A DNA stretch of 64,000 bases from Streptomyces violaceoruber (GCF_033406955.1 NZ_CP137734.1:7626001-7690000); one strand, 5' to 3'. Shown: positions 17,140 through 26,509, counted from the first letter of the stretch. Numbers and translations are program-made. The notes: generated by a model from the sequence alone, not told the origin.

Positions 17140-19230
17140 ATGTCTGATCGGGGAGCGAGCGCCCCGTCACTCCCGGACGACTGGCCCGCCCACCCGGACC
17201 CGATCCTGGCGCTCAACCGCATGGGCAGCTTCGACTGGGACCTGGACGCCGGACTGTTCCACATGGACGCCCAGGCCCACGAGGTGTTCGACCTGCGCCC
17301 GGAGGAGTACGACGGGCGCCCCGAGTCGCTGGCGCAGCGCGTGCCCACGGCGGAGAGCCGCCGGATGGACACGATCGTCGCGCGGGCCATGAAGGACGGC
17401 AGCGAGAACTACGGCACCTACTTCCGGCTGCGCCGCCGCGACGGCACCCTGCGCTGGACCCACACCCAGGGCTACATCCGCCGGGACGAGACCGGCCGCC
17501 CCCGCCGGATCATCGGCATCGTCCGCGACGCCACCCAGGAGATGGCCGACATCGCGGCCAGCCGCGAGCAGGCCGCGCTGGACGAGGCCCGCCGGCGGCT
17601 CACCAACGTCGTCCAGCTCGCCACGGCCGCCCTCGCGCACGCCCGCACCGTGGACGACGTCATCGACGTGCTGCGCGACACCCACGGACTCACCCGGCTG
17701 GGCGCCACCAGCCTGGTGATGGGCCTGGTCGAGGCCGGCCGCATCCGGCTGGTCGCCGACGGCCCCGAGAACAGCTTCATCCCCGGGACCCGGGTCACCC
17801 GGATCGACGAGCCGTACCCGATGAGCGAGGCCGTACGGACCCTCAGCCCCCGCTTCATCGAGTCGCCGGAGGAGTTCGCCGAGCGCTACCCCGGGCTGTG
17901 GAAGGACATCACCCACCTCGACATCACCGCGGCCGCCTACCTGCCGCTGATCGCCCAGGCCCGGCCCATCGGCGCCATCGGGCTGCTCTACAGCGACCGG
18001 CACGGCTTCTCCCCGGAGGACCGCAACGTCCTGGTCGCGCTCGGCAGCGGTATCGCGCAGAGCCTCCAGCGGGCCATGCTCTACGAGCAGGAGATGGACC
18101 TCGCCGAGGGCCTCCAGCAGGCCATGCTGCCGCGCACCATCCCCAGCGTGCCCGGCTGCGACGTCGCCGTCCGCTACCGCGCGGCCTCCATCGGCGGCGC
18201 GCTCGGCCGGGACATCGGCGGCGACTGGTACGACCTGATCCCGCTGCCCGGCGGCCGCGTCGGCGCCGTGATCGGCGACGTCCAGGGCCACGACACGCAT
18301 GCCGCCGCCGTCATGGGCCAGCTGCGCATCGTGCTGCGCGCCTACGCCGCCGAGGGCCACCCGCCGGCCACGGTCATGGCGCGGGCCTCCGTCTTCCTGC
18401 ACGAGCTGGACACCGACCGCTTCGCGACCTGCCTGTACGCGGAGGCCGACCTGGGCACCGGAGTGGTCCAGGTGGTCCGCGCCGGACACATCGACCCGCT
18501 GCTGCGCTTCGGGGACGGCACCTGCCGCCTGGTGCGCGTCGAGGGCGGGCTGCCGCTCGGCCTGTCCGCCGAGTTCGGGCGCCTCGCCTACCCGGTCGCC
18601 ACCCTGGAGCTGGACCCGGGCAACACCCTGCTGCTGTGCACCGACGGTCTGGTCGAGCAGCCCGGCGCCGACCTCGACGAGGGCATGGACGTCCTCACCG
18701 CGCTGATCACCTCCGGGCCGCAGGACGTGCGGGACCTGGCCGACCGGCTGATCGACGTGGTCGACGAGCGGCGCGGCGACGACGACGTCGCGCTGCTGGT
18801 GCTGCGCCGGCACGGCCTGGGCGCCCCGCGGACCTTCGGCCGGGTCCAGCAGCACGTCTCCCCGGGCGACCCGGAAGGCCTCACCGAGGCCCGGCACATG
18901 ATCCGCGCCGCCGTCCGCTCCTGGGGAGCCAAGGGGCAGAGCGACGAGATCGAACTGGTCGCCGACGAGCTGATGACCAACGCCCTCATGCACACCGAGG
19001 GCTCCGCCGTCGTCACCCTGCGGCTGCTCACCGGAACCGACCGGCGGCTGCGGGTCGAGGTCGAGGACTCCTCCAGCGCCCTGCCGCGCCGCCGGGAGGC
19101 CGGGGACGACGGGGTGTCCGGACGGGGGCTGCTCCTGGTCGACACGCTCGCCGACGCGTGGGGCGTGGAGGCGCGCGGCGGAGGCAAGGTCGTCTGGGCG
19201 GAGTTCGTGGTGGCGCACGGGGCGGGTTGA
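17140..19230 (+). CDS. PAS-GAF-PP2C (SpoIIE/RsbU-type) phosphatase fused to an RsbW-like HATPase
   Basis: A 696-aa signalling protein. The ATG at 17140 begins MSDRGASAPSLPDDW. Domains in order: PAS (about 15-125, ending FRLRRRDGTLRWTHTQGYIRR), GAF (about 155-310), PP2C/SpoIIE phosphatase (about 320-545, with RDIGGDWYDLIPLPGGR and IGDVQGHD carrying the metal-binding aspartates), and a C-terminal histidine-kinase-like ATPase (about 565-690, with ELVADELMTNALMH and GRGLLLVDTLADAWG). Such fusions combine anti-anti-sigma phosphatase and anti-sigma kinase functions, so it probably acts in a partner-switching stress pathway. Partner genes are not adjacent. Confidence 0.93.
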   Translation: MSDRGASAPSLPDDWPAHPDPILALNRMGSFDWDLDAGLFHMDAQAHEVFDLRPEEYDGRPESLAQRVPTAESRRMDTIVARAMKDGSENYGTYFRLRRRDGTLRWTHTQGYIRRDETGRPRRIIGIVRDATQEMADIAASREQAALDEARRRLTNVVQLATAALAHARTVDDVIDVLRDTHGLTRLGATSLVMGLVEAGRIRLVADGPENSFIPGTRVTRIDEPYPMSEAVRTLSPRFIESPEEFAERYPGLWKDITHLDITAAAYLPLIAQARPIGAIGLLYSDRHGFSPEDRNVLVALGSGIAQSLQRAMLYEQEMDLAEGLQQAMLPRTIPSVPGCDVAVRYRAASIGGALGRDIGGDWYDLIPLPGGRVGAVIGDVQGHDTHAAAVMGQLRIVLRAYAAEGHPPATVMARASVFLHELDTDRFATCLYAEADLGTGVVQVVRAGHIDPLLRFGDGTCRLVRVEGGLPLGLSAEFGRLAYPVATLELDPGNTLLLCTDGLVEQPGADLDEGMDVLTALITSGPQDVRDLADRLIDVVDERRGDDDVALLVLRRHGLGAPRTFGRVQQHVSPGDPEGLTEARHMIRAAVRSWGAKGQSDEIELVADELMTNALMHTEGSAVVTLRLLTGTDRRLRVEVEDSSSALPRRREAGDDGVSGRGLLLVDTLADAWGVEARGGGKVVWAEFVVAHGAG

Positions 19231-19270
19231 ACCCGCTGGCGCCGCCGGTGGCCGGTGGCACTCTGGACGT

Positions 19271-20134
19271 ATGCCAGAACTGCCCGAGGTCGAGGCGCTC
19301 CGCGCCTTCCTGACCGAACACCTCACCGGCCGCGAGATCGTCCGGGTCCTGCCCGTGGCGATCAGCGTCCTGAAGACGTACGACCCCCCGCTCACGGCGC
19401 TGGAGGGGCACCGCGTGGCGGCCGTGCACCGCCACGGCAAGTTCCTCGACGTGGAGACCGCCGGCGGCCCGCACCTGGTGACCCACCTGGCCCGGGCCGG
19501 CTGGCTGCACTGGAAGGACAGCCTCCCCAGCGGCCTGCCCAAGCCCGGAAAGGGCCCGCTCGCGCTGCGGGTCGCCCTGGAGACCGGCGCCGGCTTCGAC
19601 CTGACGGAGGCGGGCACGCAGAAGCGGCTCGCGGTCTACGTCGTGGCCGACCCGCGGCAGGTGCCGGGCTTGGCCCGGCTCGGGCCCGACCCGCTCGCCG
19701 CCGACTTCGACGAGGCACGCTTCGCCGCCCTCCTCGACGGGGAGCGGCGGCAGCTCAAGGGCGCCCTGCGCGACCAGAGCCTGATCGCGGGCGTGGGGAA
19801 CGCGTACAGCGACGAGATCCTGCACGCCGCGAAGATGTCGCCGTTCAAGCTGGCCGCCTCCCTCACCGACGAGGAGACCGCCCGGCTGTACGCGGCGCTG
19901 CGCGACACGCTCACCGAGGCCGTGGAGCGCTCCCGGGGCATCGCCGCCGGACGCCTGAAGGCCGAGAAGAAGAGCGGGCTGCGGGTCCACGGCCGCACCG
20001 GAGAGCCCTGCCCGGTGTGCGGGGACACCATCCGCGAGGTCTCCTTCAGCGACTCCTCGCTCCAGTACTGCCCGACCTGCCAGACCGGCGGCAAACCGCT
20101 CGCGGACCGCAGGATGTCCCGGCTGCTGAAGTAG
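19271..20134 (+). CDS. Fpg/Nei-family DNA glycosylase
   Basis: A 287-aa base-excision repair enzyme. The mature protein starts PELPEVEALR, with the catalytic N-terminal proline and Glu after Met removal. The helix-two-turn-helix is visible near GALRDQSLIAGVGNAYSDEILHAA (about 155-178). A C-terminal zinc finger has four cysteines (CPVCGD... and CPTCQT). It removes oxidised bases and nicks the DNA. It is closer to Nei/MutM-like paralogues than to canonical MutM, because the N-terminal sequence diverges. It follows the PP2C gene by 40 bp. Confidence 0.93.
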   Translation: MPELPEVEALRAFLTEHLTGREIVRVLPVAISVLKTYDPPLTALEGHRVAAVHRHGKFLDVETAGGPHLVTHLARAGWLHWKDSLPSGLPKPGKGPLALRVALETGAGFDLTEAGTQKRLAVYVVADPRQVPGLARLGPDPLAADFDEARFAALLDGERRQLKGALRDQSLIAGVGNAYSDEILHAAKMSPFKLAASLTDEETARLYAALRDTLTEAVERSRGIAAGRLKAEKKSGLRVHGRTGEPCPVCGDTIREVSFSDSSLQYCPTCQTGGKPLADRRMSRLLK

Positions 20135-20172
20135 CGGTGCCCACCCGGTGACGTCCGTTCCCGGGGCGGCGG

Positions 20173-20823
20173 TCATCCGGCCGGCAGCGTCACCAGGTGC
20201 TCGCCGTCCGCCGTCCGCACCTCGTAGCGGTCGATCTGGCCGGGATGCAGGGCGGCCCCGCCGCGCATGGTGTGCGGCCGGGTGCCGTGCCCGGGGACCA
20301 TCCAGCTGGTGATCGTCTGTTCGGACCCGTCGCGCCCCACGGCGACGAGCCGGCAGGAGCGCGGGCCGCCCCCGTCCCTGACCTCGAGCCGCACGTCCGT
20401 GCCCCAGGTCTCGTCCTCGGCGGTGATCCGCGCCCACACCCCCGACCGGGCGTCGGTCGCGGTGACCGGCGCCGCCGCGTCGCCCTGGCTCGCGTACAGC
20501 ACGGCGCCGGGCCCGGCCACGGCGCACACGACGGCGGCGGCCACGGCGTACAGCCCCCGCCGCCGGCCGGCCCGCCGGCGCGTGGTCACCTCGGACAGCA
20601 GCCGGTCGAGCAGCCGGGGTCCCGGCCTGGCCAGGGGGTGGACGATACGGGGTGTCGCCTGCCGGAACAGCATCAACTGGCGGGTGGCGGGACCGAATTC
20701 GGTCACCTGGGCCGCGCACCGGGGGCATTCCATGAGGTGGTCCTCGAAACGGAAGGCTTCCGCTTCGTCCAGCACGCCGAGCGCGTAGGCGCCGACGTCA
20801 CGATGCCTTTCCAGGGACCTCAT
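20173..20823 (-). CDS. zinc-binding anti-sigma factor, membrane-anchored
   Basis: A 216-aa protein. The N-terminal ZAS domain has the H-x3-C-x2-C motif as HLMECPRC (about 29-36). A single membrane segment lies near 90-112 (GLYAVAAAVVCAVAGPGAVLYA). The extracytoplasmic C-terminal domain (about 115-216) looks like the RskA/anti-sigma-K type. It is on the same strand as, and downstream of, the ECF sigma factor at 21676-22230, with one gene between. It most likely holds that sigma factor inactive at the membrane until a signal arrives; this pairing is inferred from context. Confidence 0.9.
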   Translation of the reverse strand: MRSLERHRDVGAYALGVLDEAEAFRFEDHLMECPRCAAQVTEFGPATRQLMLFRQATPRIVHPLARPGPRLLDRLLSEVTTRRRAGRRRGLYAVAAAVVCAVAGPGAVLYASQGDAAAPVTATDARSGVWARITAEDETWGTDVRLEVRDGGGPRSCRLVAVGRDGSEQTITSWMVPGHGTRPHTMRGGAALHPGQIDRYEVRTADGEHLVTLPAG

Positions 20824-21018
20824 GCCGAATCCTCGTACCGTTGGGTGCGGGTGGGGCTACTCCTTGCTCCCACCCGTACGCACCCGACAGCCGAATCACT
20901 CAAGCCGCCCCGGAATCGCAACCAAGGTGTTCGGAGCGGCCAGGGGCGTGGATTGGTCCGTCCCGCGGGAAAGTTCGTGAGGTCGGCCGGGGAGGCCGGA
21001 AGAGGCCGGCCGGGGAGG

Positions 21019-21534
21019 CTAGAAAAGGTGGATGGCGAGGTGTCCCAGCGGCAGCCCGAGCTGCCAGGCGGGTGTCCACACCTTCGGTCCCTCGTCCTCT
21101 CCGGTCACCGGCGCACCCCCGGGCACCGCGTTCAGGTCCGGGGCGAGCAGTTCGGTGTCCTGGAGCCAGCGCCAGGCCGCCCGGGCCAGCTCCAGGTCCG
21201 GCGAGTGGCGTCCGGCCGCGACGGCGTCGGCCGTGACCTCGGCCAGCCGCCCGTGCACCCACTCGTGCCAGGGCTGGTCGTAGGCCGTCAGGGACAACCA
21301 GGTCTCCAGGTGGGTGACGACCCGGATGCCGCTCAGTTCGTTCTCCGTGTCGGACAGGAAGACGGTGAGTGCCAGCGCGTCGCGTCCGGCGCGGAACTCG
21401 AAGGACGTCGGCGGCATCAGGTCGCCGGTCCGCAGCAGCTCGTCGGCGATGTACTCGGCGTACAACCACGCCATGGGAACGCTCAGTTCGCCCCCACCGG
21501 TGCCGTCCGTGCTCTCTTGACCTCTGTGCAGCAT
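21019..21534 (-). CDS. conserved hypothetical protein between ECF sigma factor and anti-sigma factor
   Basis: Predicted 171-aa soluble protein, started at the ATG at 21534, which follows GGAGGAAGG. It has no signal peptide or membrane segment. The middle is helix-rich and acidic (AEYIADELLRTGDLMPP, WHEWVHGRLAEVTADAVAAG) and the C-terminus is GLPLGHLAIHLF. I do not recognise a domain. Its position inside a sigma/anti-sigma gene group suggests it belongs to the same signalling unit, but no sequence feature shows how. Confidence 0.7.
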   Translation of the reverse strand: MLHRGQESTDGTGGGELSVPMAWLYAEYIADELLRTGDLMPPTSFEFRAGRDALALTVFLSDTENELSGIRVVTHLETWLSLTAYDQPWHEWVHGRLAEVTADAVAAGRHSPDLELARAAWRWLQDTELLAPDLNAVPGGAPVTGEDEGPKVWTPAWQLGLPLGHLAIHLF

Positions 21535-21675
21535 CCCTTCCTGCCTTCCTCCGGTGCGTGCGCGTCGCCCGACCCGGGTCATGGACCCCCGTCCGGAACA
21601 CGGATGAGGACAGCCGACTGCTCAACCGGGGTCCTGGGCAAGGCGCTTTACGGAGGCTTGACCAAAGGGTCGGTT

Positions 21676-22230
21676 TCACCGCAGGTCGGCGGCGTATCCC
21701 GGTAGCACCCTGCGCATGGCGCGCAGCGCGTAGTACGCGCGGGACTTCACGGTACCGGGTGGGATGCCGAGGGCGGCCGCGGCTTCCGCCACACTCGCCC
21801 CCTGGAAGTACACCAGCACCAGGACTTCACGGTGCTCCGGAGTGAGTGTCTTCACAGCCTCCCGCACATCGAGGGCGGCGGCGGCCCGTTCGGCGTGATC
21901 CGCGCAGACGCGCGCGTTCTCCAGCACGGCGTCGCCGACCTCCGGGGGGCGGGCCTGGCGGGCGCGGCGCGCGTCGATCGCCAGCCGCCGGGCCACGGTG
22001 AGCAGCCACGGCCGTACGGAGTCGAAGTCGTCGGCGCGCAGGGCCTCGGGATGCTGCCAGGCGCGGACCAGGGTCTCCTGCACCAGGTCCTCGGCGCGTT
22101 GCCGGTCGCCGTCGCTGAGCCGCAGCAGCAGCGCGAAGAGCGGCCGGCCGTGCTCGCGTTGCAGTGCGGCGAGCTCGTGCTCGGCGGTCGTCCCGTTCGC
22201 TGTGTCCGTGAGGGTGATTCCGGCCGTCAT
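21676..22230 (-). CDS. ECF-type RNA polymerase sigma factor
   Basis: A 184-aa sigma-70 family factor with only regions 2 and 4. Region 2 runs about 25-95 (RAEDLVQETLVRAWQHPEAL, WLLTVARRLAIDARRARQ). Region 4 runs about 125-178 (LTPEHREVLVLVYFQGASV, then PPGTVKSRAYYALRAMRRVL), a helix-turn-helix that reads the -35 element. It is probably controlled by the ZAS anti-sigma factor two genes downstream. The short tandem repeat gacgaacggt upstream (about 22305-22328) may matter for its promoter. Confidence 0.93.
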   Translation of the reverse strand: MTAGITLTDTANGTTAEHELAALQREHGRPLFALLLRLSDGDRQRAEDLVQETLVRAWQHPEALRADDFDSVRPWLLTVARRLAIDARRARQARPPEVGDAVLENARVCADHAERAAAALDVREAVKTLTPEHREVLVLVYFQGASVAEAAAALGIPPGTVKSRAYYALRAMRRVLPGYAADLR

Positions 22231-22483
22231 GGCCGTATGGCACCGCAGTGGACCGTGCGGGGACAGGGCGTACGCACGGGCGTGCGGCGGACGGTCGATC
22301 GCGTCGACGAACGGTTCGACGAACGGTCGGCGTGCGGTGGGTGTGTGGTCCGGGCACCCCGTTCGCGCACGCCGGACGGGCTAATGGGCGTGTCGGAGCC
22401 GCGTGTGGCGAACCGAGCCTCTTTACCTGTTTGTAAGTAAATGTGACTTTTCATTGGTGTGTGCGACCCAGCGGAGTGAACGG

Positions 22484-23638
22484 ATGATCACACGCAGCCG
22501 GCAGGTGGCCCTGGCCCTGACCGCCCTCCTCACCGCGGGCGCGGCCTGCCAGGCCCGCGACCACGAACCGCCGAAGCCGCCGGCCCCGGCCCCGTCCGCC
22601 GCGGACACCGGTGCCTTCACCCTGGTCGCCTCCGGAGACGTGCTCCCGCACGACTCGATCATCGAGCGGGCCCGCTACGACGCCGCCGGCACCGGCTACG
22701 ACTTCCGCCCCATGCTCGCCGGTGCCCGGCCCGTCGTCGCGCGGGCCGACCTCGCCCTCTGCCACATGGAGACCGTCTACGGCGCGAACGGCGACTACAG
22801 CGGCTACCCGCTCTTCAAGTCCCCGCCCGAGGTGGCCGAGGCGCTGGCCGCCACCGGCTACGACGGCTGTTCCACGGCCTCCAACCACAGCGCCGACGAC
22901 GGCGCCGACGGCATCCGCCGCACCCTGGACGCCCTCGACCGGGCGGGCGTACGGCACGCCGGGACGGCGCGCACCAAGGCCGAGGCGGACATGGCGACGG
23001 TGCTGCGCGCGGGCCGGGCCCAGGTGGCCCACCTCGCCTACACCCTCCACACCAACGGCCACCCGCTGCCCGCGGACCAGCCCTGGGCGGTCGGTCTGAT
23101 CGACGAGGCGCGCATCGTCGAGGACGCGCGGGCCGCCCGGAAGGGCGGCGCCGACGTCGTGGTCGTGTCGATGCACTGGGGCACCGAATGGCAGGACGAG
23201 CCCGACCAGGACCAGTTGGCCCTCGCCCGGAGCCTGACCGCGGCCCGCACCGGCGACCGCCCCGACATCGACCTCGTGCTCGGCACCCACGCCCACGTCC
23301 CGCAGGCCTACGAGAAGGTCAACGGCACCTGGGTGGTGTACGGCATGGGGGACCAGATCGCGGGCGAGATGGTCAACAACGAGGGCGTCCGTGATCCGCG
23401 CGGCAACCAGTCGGCCATCGGCCGCTTCACCTTCGCCCCGCCCGGCCGGGCCGGCGAACGCTGGAAGGTGACGAAGGCCGAGTTCGTCCCGCAGCTGTTC
23501 GACGTGGACGCCGGCCGGGTGGTGAACCTCAACCGGGCGATCGACGGGGGCGCCGACCTGCGCGCCGTGCGCGACCGCATCCGCGACGTGGTGCTCAGCC
23601 GGGGCGCCGCCGAGGACGGGCTCGTGATGGGGAGGTAG
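22484..23638 (+). CDS. CapA-family (PgsA-like metallophosphatase fold) lipoprotein
   Basis: Predicted 384-aa protein. ATG 22484 follows GGAG by 7 nt and opens a lipoprotein signal peptide with lipobox AGAAC near residues 19-23. The CapA domain shows GDVLPHDSIIERARYD, the CSTASNHSADDG metal-site stretch, DVVVVSMHWGTEWQDEP and GTHAHVPQ. These Asp/His motifs are typical of the calcineurin-like CapA fold. The family is named for poly-gamma-glutamate capsule synthesis, but most actinobacterial members have no known substrate. It is convergent with, and almost touches, the MarR gene. Confidence 0.9.
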   Translation: MITRSRQVALALTALLTAGAACQARDHEPPKPPAPAPSAADTGAFTLVASGDVLPHDSIIERARYDAAGTGYDFRPMLAGARPVVARADLALCHMETVYGANGDYSGYPLFKSPPEVAEALAATGYDGCSTASNHSADDGADGIRRTLDALDRAGVRHAGTARTKAEADMATVLRAGRAQVAHLAYTLHTNGHPLPADQPWAVGLIDEARIVEDARAARKGGADVVVVSMHWGTEWQDEPDQDQLALARSLTAARTGDRPDIDLVLGTHAHVPQAYEKVNGTWVVYGMGDQIAGEMVNNEGVRDPRGNQSAIGRFTFAPPGRAGERWKVTKAEFVPQLFDVDAGRVVNLNRAIDGGADLRAVRDRIRDVVLSRGAAEDGLVMGR

Positions 23639-23639
23639 G

Positions 23640-24113
23640 TCAGGCGTCCGCCACGTGGTCCAGGGCCGTCAGCATGGCGTCGAGCACCCGCAGGCAGGTG
23701 GTGACGTCGGCGTCCGTGAGGTCCGAGCCGACCTCGCGCAGCAGTCGGTGTTCCCGGTCGAGGACCGCGTCGATCGTGTCCCGGCCCCGGGCGGTCAGCC
23801 GGATCAGAGAGGACCGGCGGTGCGCCGGGTTCGGGATGCTCTCCACCAGGTCCTGGGCCGCGGCGTCGTTGACCATCCGCTGGACGAACTGACGGCTGAT
23901 CGCCTGGGCCCGGCCCATCTGCGGCACGGTCATCGGCCCGCCGCGCCGCAGCATCGTCAGCACGGCGCGGACGCCCACGGACAGGCCGTCGCCGTCCAGG
24001 CCCTGCTCGACACCGCGCTGCGCGCGCCGGTAGAGGGGGCCGACCAGGTCGTACACCTCGGTGAGGCGCCGGGCGAGCGCGTCCGGGGGGAGGGGTGCGT
24101 CGATGTCGTTCAC
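23640..24113 (-). CDS. MarR-family transcriptional regulator
   Basis: A 157-aa winged-helix regulator. The HTH lies at about 60-100 (MTVPQMGRAQAISRQFVQRM), followed by the wing (NPAHRRSSLIRLTARG). It starts with GTG at 24113 with a poor Shine-Dalgarno. It is divergent from an alpha/beta hydrolase gene only 57 bp away, and the gap contains two matching operator-like sequences. Autorepression and repression of the hydrolase are therefore likely. The ligand is unknown, probably a small aromatic or hydrophobic compound as for the family. Confidence 0.92.
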   Translation of the reverse strand: MNDIDAPLPPDALARRLTEVYDLVGPLYRRAQRGVEQGLDGDGLSVGVRAVLTMLRRGGPMTVPQMGRAQAISRQFVQRMVNDAAAQDLVESIPNPAHRRSSLIRLTARGRDTIDAVLDREHRLLREVGSDLTDADVTTCLRVLDAMLTALDHVADA

Positions 24114-24122
24114 CCCGCCATC

Positions 24123-24172
24123 ATGACACCCAGGTTGCCAAAGTCGACCTCACATGACACCTTGGTTGTCAT
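24123..24172. promoter_or_regulatory. two MarR operator candidates, 31 bp apart
   Basis: The better copy, 24154-24172, reads atgacaccttggttgtcat, an inverted repeat with 8-bp arms and one mismatch. A second copy starts at 24123 (atgacacccaggttgcc) with a weaker right arm. The 31-bp spacing is about three helical turns. The right site overlaps the hydrolase start codon, and the left site sits 10 bp from the marR start. Confidence 0.75.
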
Positions 24173-24986
24173 GACTGCTGCTTCGGACCTCCGCTTCTTC
24201 ACGTCCGCCGACGGCGGCCTCGCCTACCGCGACACCGGCGCGGGAGACCCGGTCGTCCTGCTGCACTCCGGGTTCACCGATCACCGCGTGTTCGACGCCC
24301 AGATCCCGGCCCTGGCCCGCGAGTACCGGGTGATCGCCCCCGACGTGCGCGGACACGGCGCCTCGGCCAACGCGAGCAGGCCGTTCCGCTGGGCGGACGA
24401 CCTCGCCGCGCTGCTGCGCCACCTCGACACCGGCCCCGCGGTACTCGTCGGCGTGTCCATGGGCGGGGCCATCGCCACCGACACCGTCATCGAGTACCCG
24501 GAGCTGGTCCGTGCGGTGGTCGCCTGCGGGGCGTCCACCAGCGAGTTCGAGTACACCGACCCGTGGGTGCGCCAGGTGCAGGCCGACCAGGCGCGCGCCC
24601 TGGGCGCGGGCGACGTCGAGGGCTGGCTCACGGCGTTCCTGCGCTTCGTGCCGGGGGAGCACCGCACCCTCGACGACGTCGACCCGGACGTGCTGCGCCG
24701 GGTGCGCGAGATGGCGCTCGGCACCCTCACCAAGCACACGCCGGACGAGGTCAACCACCACGTGCCCCTGACCGGCACCTGGGCCCGCGTCCCCAAGATC
24801 GACGTCCCGGTCCTCGCCGTGAACGGCGCACTGGACGCGCCCGACCTGATCGCGGACGCGGAACGGCTCGCCCGTACGGTCCCGGACGGCCGTTCCGCTC
24901 TCGTCGAAGGAGTCGCGCACTACCCGAACATGGAGCGGCCCGAGGTCTTCACGGACATCGTCGCCGGGTTCCTGCGCACCCTCTAA
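24171..24986 (+). CDS. alpha/beta-fold hydrolase
   Basis: Predicted 271-aa hydrolase. ATG 24171 lies inside an operator-like palindrome, with no clear Shine-Dalgarno, so the transcript may be leaderless or nearly so. The fold is shown by VVLLHSGFTDHRVFD (oxyanion loop; HSG in place of the usual HG), the nucleophile elbow GVSMGG (Ser about 98), a catalytic Asp candidate in VLAVNGALDAPD and the final His in EGVAHYPNMERPEVF. It is probably repressed by the divergent MarR protein. The last 4 bp overlap the convergent permease gene. The substrate is unknown. Confidence 0.9.
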   Translation: MTAASDLRFFTSADGGLAYRDTGAGDPVVLLHSGFTDHRVFDAQIPALAREYRVIAPDVRGHGASANASRPFRWADDLAALLRHLDTGPAVLVGVSMGGAIATDTVIEYPELVRAVVACGASTSEFEYTDPWVRQVQADQARALGAGDVEGWLTAFLRFVPGEHRTLDDVDPDVLRRVREMALGTLTKHTPDEVNHHVPLTGTWARVPKIDVPVLAVNGALDAPDLIADAERLARTVPDGRSALVEGVAHYPNMERPEVFTDIVAGFLRTL

Positions 24987-26389
24987 CGGCGCGCCAGCTC
25001 CGACTTCCGGTACGAGTACGCGAAGTAGATCACCAGGCCGATCACGAACCACACGGCGAACCGCACCCAGGTCTGCCACTGCAGGAACGTGATCAGCCAG
25101 ATCGAGAAGACGATGCCCAGCGCCGGCACGAACGGCATCCACGGGGTACGGAAGGTGCGCGGCAGGTCCGGCTGCCGGTAGCGCAGCACGATCACCGCCG
25201 CGCACACCACCACGAACGCCAGCAGAATGCCGATGTTGGTCAGCTCCGCCGCCTCGCCGATCGGCAGGAACCCGGCGATCACCGCGGACGCGACCCCGAC
25301 GATCCAGGTGACCCGCGTCGGCACGTGCCGCGTCGGGTGCGTCTTGGCGAACCACTTGGGCAGCAGCCCGTCGCGCGACATGGAGAACCACACCCGGGTC
25401 ACGCCCAGCATGAAGGTGAACATCACCGTGAGGATGCCGATGATGGCGCCCACCGCGATGATGTCGGCCAGCGAGCTGAGCCCCACCGACTTGAACGCCG
25501 TCGAGAAGCCGCTCTCCGGGTCGATGTCCTTGTAGTTCTGCATGCCCGTCAGCACCAGACAGGCCGCCACGTACAGCACCATCGAGATGATCAGCGAGTA
25601 GATGATCGCCTTCGGCATGTGCCGCTGGGCGTCCTTCGACTCCTCGGCCGCCGTCGACATGGCGTCGTAGCCGAAGACCGCGAAGAACACCGTCGCCGCA
25701 CCGGTGAACGCCCCGCCGACGCCGAACGGGAAGAACGGGTGGTAGTTCGAGCTGTTGATGTGGAAGACGCCGACCCCGATCACCAGCAGCACCACCAGCA
25801 CCTTCAGCACCACCACGACCATCTCGAAGCGGGCGGCGTTCCTGATCCCCAGCGTCAGCAGGTACGCGATCAGCAGGCACAGCGCGGCAGCGAACAGGTC
25901 GACCTTGTGTCCGTTCCCGGTGCCCGGCGCCCCCAGCATCCAGTTCGGCAGGTCGGCGCCCATCTCGCCGACCAGGAAGCTGAAGTAGCCCGAGATGCCG
26001 ATCGCGACCACCGCCACGATCGCCGTGTACTCCAGGAGCAGGTCCCACCCGATGAACCAGCCCACCAGCTCGCCCAGGACCGCGTAGCCGTAGGTGTAGG
26101 CGGAGCCCGCCTTCGGGATCAGCCCGGCGAACTCGGCGTAGGACAGGGCGGCCGCGGCGCTCGCCACACCGGCGATGAGGAAGGAGATCAGGACCGCCGG
26201 ACCGGCCGTGCCGTTGGCGACCGTGCCGGCCAGCGTGAAGATCCCCGCCCCGATGATGCCGCCGACGCCGATCGCGGTCAGCTGCCACAGTCCCAGCGAG
26301 CGCACCAGGCCCCCGCCGCTCTCCGTCTCCTCGATGTGTTCGATGGGTTTGCGGCGGAGAACACCCTCACCCATGCGGAACCGGGCCAT
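24983..26389 (-). CDS. APC-family amino acid permease (CAT-like)
   Basis: Predicted 468-aa membrane transporter. ATG 26389 (MARFRMGEGVLRRKPIEHIEE) is preceded by GAGGTGAGG. About 12 membrane segments begin at the conserved LTAIGVGGIIGAGIFTLAG (about 35-53), the substrate-binding helix 1 of the APC fold. FAVFGYDAMSTAAEESK is the matching helix 6 region. The length and N-terminal KPIE signature resemble cationic amino acid transporters of the CAT/YfnA group. The actual substrate is not determined. A universal stress protein gene lies 120 bp upstream on the same strand, a common pairing with transporters. Confidence 0.92.
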   Translation of the reverse strand: MARFRMGEGVLRRKPIEHIEETESGGGLVRSLGLWQLTAIGVGGIIGAGIFTLAGTVANGTAGPAVLISFLIAGVASAAAALSYAEFAGLIPKAGSAYTYGYAVLGELVGWFIGWDLLLEYTAIVAVVAIGISGYFSFLVGEMGADLPNWMLGAPGTGNGHKVDLFAAALCLLIAYLLTLGIRNAARFEMVVVVLKVLVVLLVIGVGVFHINSSNYHPFFPFGVGGAFTGAATVFFAVFGYDAMSTAAEESKDAQRHMPKAIIYSLIISMVLYVAACLVLTGMQNYKDIDPESGFSTAFKSVGLSSLADIIAVGAIIGILTVMFTFMLGVTRVWFSMSRDGLLPKWFAKTHPTRHVPTRVTWIVGVASAVIAGFLPIGEAAELTNIGILLAFVVVCAAVIVLRYRQPDLPRTFRTPWMPFVPALGIVFSIWLITFLQWQTWVRFAVWFVIGLVIYFAYSYRKSELARR

Positions 26390-26509
26390 GCGCCTCACCT
26401 CTTCGTGAACGGCAAACGGCTGACGGTGGATCATGATGACGCACACACGTCCGTGACGGAAGTCACGACGCACAAAGGTCCCACGACGCGCACACCGGCC
26501 CGACCGGTG

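Noticed and set aside
17167..19617. Long minus-strand open frame opposite the PP2C and Fpg genes
   Set aside because: Shadow frame with biased composition and no domain; the plus-strand proteins are well supported.
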